A program made the position numbers and the translations under genes. Source: Agroathelia rolfsii (lineage: Eukaryota > Basidiomycota > Agaricomycetes > Amylocorticiales > Amylocorticiaceae). From it: a DNA stretch of 64,000 bases. This document shows, piece by piece, positions 59,671 through 64,000 of the stretch (position 1 is the first letter of the stretch; every line of letters starts with the position of its first letter). The DNA lies in assembly GCA_018343915.1 (NCBI GenBank), contig JABRWF010000004.1, positions 3,968,001-4,032,000 of the forward strand, given 5' to 3'. The notes under the pieces were generated by a model. That model was not told the origin of the DNA and did no database searches. It was given only the letters and a program-made list of their open reading frames with translations.

Positions 59671-60922
59671 TAGGAGAGCTAGTGATCAACGCCAGGGTCC
59701 GAGGGTGCTTGCCAATATCACAGATACAAAGTTGCCTTCAGCTCGATGTTTAACAAAATGTTATATCGGCCGTGTATTTCTGATATTATTTCATTATTAT
59801 ATGATGCTGCTTGAAGTGTATCTACCGTGTTAAAGCCGAGTGCCCAGGAATTGTGACACGAAACTAACCACGCCAAAAGGTTGTTGGTTATGCATACCGG
59901 TCATGAGCTCATTGCCGTCGTCTTGGTCCCGAAATTGATAATACTTGGCCACAATCGCCGCATCTTGGCCGCCCCCCTCCGGAAGTTTTCACGTACCAAT
60001 ATGAGGCTATGCTCATCGTGGACTTGCCATCATAGGATCCACTTGTACACGAAGCAGGTACTAGCGCCGAAAATAATGAGCAAAACATTATTAGTAGGCA
60101 GATCCTTCAAAAGCTGTAATAAGGCCTCTTAGTAAGCGGATCGCCTATGGAGCGCGTCACCTAGCCACTGCTACTTTGGTACAGCCAAAATAATATCTCA
60201 TGCACTTATCCTAGAAATTCAGACTGACAATGACAAGCTGAGGTTAGGTTATTTTTATCTTATCAAATGACTCAATTTGACGAGAAGAGTAATCCTGCAA
60301 GGCATTTTTCTTTAATTCTAAAAATTGAATGGGGTATTTGTTGTATTTTGTTTAGAATTGGCACCCCTGGTTTGTGTATGCCACTGGCATCTAATACAAA
60401 TTTAACCAACTTCGCAGAATTCTATAGCCTCAAGAGAAAGTATTTGATTCAGACAGATTTTATTTCTTACTTCTTACGGTGTTTGACTCTCCAGAGAGAA
60501 ATAATGAAGCCTTAAATAAATTCAGAACTGGGAAATTCCATTAAATCTACCCTACTTAGATCTAGCCTATTACAGAGAGTACAGAAATTCTGATGATACA
60601 GAAGCCCTAATTAGCTCTACAGTTTTTTTGCACGTCACTCACTGTACGTGTACCTAGTTGTTGATATAGCTGATATTTAATACGTTTCATCCATAAACGC
60701 GGTATTAACATCATGTATCCAGTGACGAAACAAGAACTTTTGCCTATTTGAACAGGTAGTAGGTGCACTACTGCCATTAACGTTGAAATAAGGAAACGGA
60801 GAACAATGCATCGAACCGATAGCTGATATAATCATGATCAATGTATTTACTCCAGTGGTGATTAAGATATTACAGCGGATGGCACAACAAAAATCGAAAA
60901 AAGGAGAGGAAATAGAAGACTC
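59671..60922. other. Intergenic
   Basis: About 1.25 kb of AT-rich DNA between the second duplicated segment and AP-1 gamma. Short open frames only; nothing recognised. Confidence 0.5.
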
Positions 60923-63900
60923 TCATGAGCTTCCGCTCGTCAGCCCTGGTGGGAAACCGGAGAAGTCCACCTGGTCTTGTACGGCCTGTCCACCGATGTT
61001 GAATGATATCCGCATACGTAGTCGTATTTGGCTCTGTAAAAACAAAACAAAACAAGGAGTTGAGTCTCTTGCTCTTGATTTGATGGATTTCAAGTAGCAG
61101 GACTCACGCCAGGTGGAGCAATTACGCGCATCTGCTGCGTTTCCAAAGAACCAGGCTTGACCTCGTTGTTGGACATGGCCAGCATTTGGAGTTGTTGTGA
61201 CTAGAAACGAATTAAGACTTGATGAGCTGAACTTGGCAACGCATCCCCCGCTGTAGACTTACCTTGGGCACTGCAACCTGGAAGTTCACCGCGGACGCGA
61301 CGTTGCTTCCTGACACCTGAAACCTCGCCATGATGTTCACCACACCTGGGCGCTGCGCCGACGTTTGCGGTGTGAGCGTAATCTTCAGCTCATTTTTGTC
61401 GTACGCTGTATACGACTGTAATTTCGGTGCAGCTTGCGCCGGAGGCGATTGCGATTGCGCGAGCGAGAAGGCAGAAGGCACTTGTGCAGCTGGTGCAGCA
61501 GGTGTTGGCGAAGGCTCACCCGACCCTGCGGGTGTTGATCCGAATAAACCCAGAATATCATCTACCGCGTTCTTCTTGGCGGCAGCGGGTGCAGCGGGCT
61601 GCGCTGGTGCTGGTGCTGAGGATGACGATGCTGATGAGCTACCGAAAATTTCCGCCAAGAGATCCTGATTGCTTTGCGCTGATACGGCTACGGCACCATC
61701 AGTGGACGATGGGCCTGTGTTAACGATTTCGTCGCCGAGTAGGTCGCCCTGAGCCTATGTCAATAGTTATCCAAAAAAAATGAAAGCATAATACACACAT
61801 CCTTGGCTGCCTGCGTTGATCCAACAGGCTTGTTTTCACTTACTACACACAGAGATCAATATACGTCTCTCCTAGATGAGAAAATTTATGTGCATTCACC
61901 AACACCCAAAACAGTCGCCTTGATCTCCGGCGGCGGCATCTGCTCCAACACGCCCACACGCACCTCGCCAAGATTAAACAGACTAGCAAACTCAACAGCA
62001 CGTTGTTGTAGCTCCAGCTCGGGACTTGTCGTATACGTTGCTAGTATTTCGGCAATACGTTCCTGTTGAGCGTCAGAGGTACCCGGACGGGAGGCGATCT
62101 TCGTGATGGCGGCAAGGACGAACTGGCGGATAAGGATATTTGCGTAGGCGGAGTCGATGACGGATACGAGTAGATCCACAAGTTCTTTGTCGGTCACCTG
62201 AGGTGATAAAATGACTTAGAAAAGCTTGGAGGAATAACCGAATAGCTATTCGTACCTGTTTCGCGCCTTCTTCGTCAACAATACCACCTTCTAGAAGTAT
62301 TTCGCAATATTCTCCAATCACCCATGTAGCCGCAAGTGTCAATGACTCTTGAGAAATATCGTCGCGGAGGGCGAGATAGAGCTTCGAGGCAGTATATGGC
62401 TGAAGTTCAGGAGTATATGCGACAAGTCGAACAAAGGCTGACAGGATCTCCTCGCGGACAAAGTTTCCGGCCTATATCAATACTTATTAGGGTATGCTTT
62501 AAGTCAGTAGAGATAGCACAGGATTCATAACGCACCAATTTCAGGACTCGCAAGACGGTGTCGATGTGCCACCGCTTGTTAGGTGCAAAGCGCTCAGCGG
62601 CAAGAGCAATCTGTGTCGTCATGCCCGTCTTAAACTCGTCATCTGCCACCTCCAAGAAAGCAAGAAGCTCGCGGACAAGGATGCGGACATTTTGCTCATT
62701 GATAAGAGCGTACGAGAGTTCGAGTGCACGACGGCGAATGGAAATGTCTCCATCTCTCAAGCAATCTAGAATAATGTTTCTATGACGTTGTACAGCATTG
62801 GTATCCATTGCGACGACCTTGTTCAGAGTGTTGAGGGCAACGTATCTGGCACTTTGATAAGCGTATATAAGCCTATGACAAAATCAAGGGAGCTGACCTG
62901 ATGTTGTTGTCGCGATTGCTTAAGAACTTGCCGAGGATGTTGATCGCCATGACGCGCAGGCCAGAGTCTGCTTCAATATCCAGTACGGTCAGCACGGTTT
63001 CGTACAGAATCGAGTTCCCAACATTCTTGGTGGACTCCGTGTTGGTAGCCACCTGAGCAAGGATGTCATTCATGGTATCGCTGGCGTGCTGATCGCCACG
63101 TGCAAGCAGGCGCATTAGGCGCAGGATCTTGACTTGCAGGAACGGGTCTGTGATTCCAGAGACGTCGTGCTCGGGGCTGTGGCCTGTTGTAACGAGCGAT
63201 TTGAGATTGCGGACAAGGAGAGGGACGGCCTAACCCAGGTCTCAGCTAAAAAGCAGAAACTATTTGTAAGTGACGCACACTTCGAAATTCGGTCAAGATT
63301 TCGGTGTCAATTTGACACATCTCTGTGATCAGGGTAATCGAAGACAGTAAAACGCCATGGTTGCGATCGGAAAGTAGGTTTTTTGCCTTGTTGACAAAGT
63401 GGTCTGTTAGGTCAGGCACCTTTTTTATCACGCGCAGAGCGCAAAGAGCTGCCTACGATAGTTGAGAAATGGTACACAGGTCTTCAGGGCCAGAATCAGC
63501 ATACCTTTTTCCGTATATACGTGTTACTTGATCCTAAAAGCTTCTCGATCTCGTTGGCCAGGTCCCGCGACATCTCTTCGGAGGCTATGTTCGCAAATGT
63601 GCACAAAGCTAGGCCCACGACGTACATGTTGGAGTGGTTCATGTCACTGGGACCAAGATTAGCGAGAGAAAGAGAAGCATTGGGAGCATTTCTAACGAAC
63701 TTCTTCAACGAGTTAGTTACAAGCGTCAAAACCTCTTGATTCTCATCGAGCAAGAGCATAATCCCTAGGTACCCTAGTCGTTTATCTGCGAACCGTGGAC
63801 TAGCCACTAGCTTCAGACACTCAATCTGACCAAAGTGTGCTGGGGACCCTAGCATATGGATGTAGAGCAACTTCGCGATGTTGTTGTGCCGTTGATATGA

Positions 63901-63972
63901 ATCTTCCTCACGAAACGAAGCTCGTATGGCTGCGGACTCTTGCTGGATAAGGGCGCGCTCATCTGCCACGGT
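60923..63972 (-). CDS. AP-1 complex subunit gamma, 5' end outside window
   Basis: Large subunit of the clathrin adaptor AP-1, which sorts cargo at the trans-Golgi and endosomes. The window begins at an exon whose acceptor lies at 63973-63974; it starts [20 protein letters not shown], so only the first 15-20 residues are missing. The alpha-solenoid trunk is clear: [80 protein letters not shown] (after removing a 54-base intron), [20 protein letters not shown], and further HEAT-like repeats. A disordered Ala/Pro/Ser hinge (residues about 640-730) contains DDILGLFG, a clathrin/accessory-binding type motif. The C-terminal ear domain follows: [60 protein letters not shown] and [20 protein letters not shown]. 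Stop TGA at 60923-60925. About 13 introns. Intact in the visible part. Confidence 0.94.
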
Positions 63973-64000
63973 CTGGTCCAGATCAAATCTCAGGAAGGAA

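Noticed and set aside
63660..63720. Apparent 18-residue insertion in the AP-1 gamma trunk ([17 protein letters not shown])
   Set aside because: It is a 54-base intron (GTTCGT...CCCAG) without a stop; removing it restores the conserved NSLKNDMNHSN.

Overview
The window is nuclear DNA of a filamentous fungus, most likely a mushroom-forming basidiomycete (Agaricomycotina). Genes are densely packed on both strands. They are cut by many short introns (about 50-65 bases) with GT...AG ends and CTAAC/CTGAC-like branch points. The gene set is typical of such fungi: glycogen debranching enzyme, SF3B1, an Rgd2-type RhoGAP, a Gin4/Hsl1-type kinase, a prenylated G-gamma subunit, Gly-X carboxypeptidases and small secreted cysteine-rich proteins. 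No bacterial operons, CRISPR arrays or convincing tRNA/rRNA genes were seen. All gene models were spliced by eye: outer limits are good where start and stop are clear, but some inner splice sites are tentative.

Layout, left to right. 0-5 kb: glycogen debranching enzyme (+, 5' end outside). 6-9 kb: G-protein gamma subunit (-) and an M50B-like membrane metallopeptidase (-). 9.5-12.2 kb: an unknown coiled-coil/PA-repeat protein (+). 13.2-16.8 kb: a decayed gene fragment (-) and acetoacetyl-CoA synthetase (-). 16.8-19.9 kb: gene-poor, with a 180-bp fold-back element. 19.9-25.9 kb: SAM methyltransferase, SLC35F-like transporter and a PEP mutase/isocitrate lyase-family enzyme (all +). 25.9-29.9 kb: gene-poor, with a four-helix membrane protein gene interrupted by an in-frame TGA. 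29.9-36.8 kb: mitochondrial ribosomal protein mL44 and two tandem M20 carboxypeptidases (all -). 37.3-41.3 kb: F-BAR/DEP/RhoGAP protein (-), divergent from SF3B1 (+, 41.9-45.6 kb). 45.9-50.7 kb: a cytidylyltransferase-fold protein with a broken active site and a Gin4/Hsl1-like kinase (+). 50.9-52.9 kb: Tma16 (-) and a small membrane protein (+). 54-59.7 kb: two copies of a duplicated segment, each carrying a secreted cysteine-rich protein. 60.9-64 kb: AP-1 gamma-adaptin (-, 5' end outside).

Most genes are unrelated housekeeping genes. Metabolism (GDB1, AACS, the PEPM/ICL enzyme), signalling and polarity (G-gamma, Rgd2-like, Gin4-like), RNA and ribosome biology (SF3B1, Tma16, mL44) and trafficking (AP-1 gamma) lie side by side, so neighbourhood says little about function. 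No multi-gene novel system was recognised. The points most worth a second look are the cytidylyltransferase-like protein lacking its HxGH motif, the duplicated secreted cysteine-rich module with its conserved flank, the in-frame TGA in the four-helix protein, a hidden spliced gene remnant at 13.2-13.6 kb, and the RhoGAP domain that appears to lack its arginine finger.
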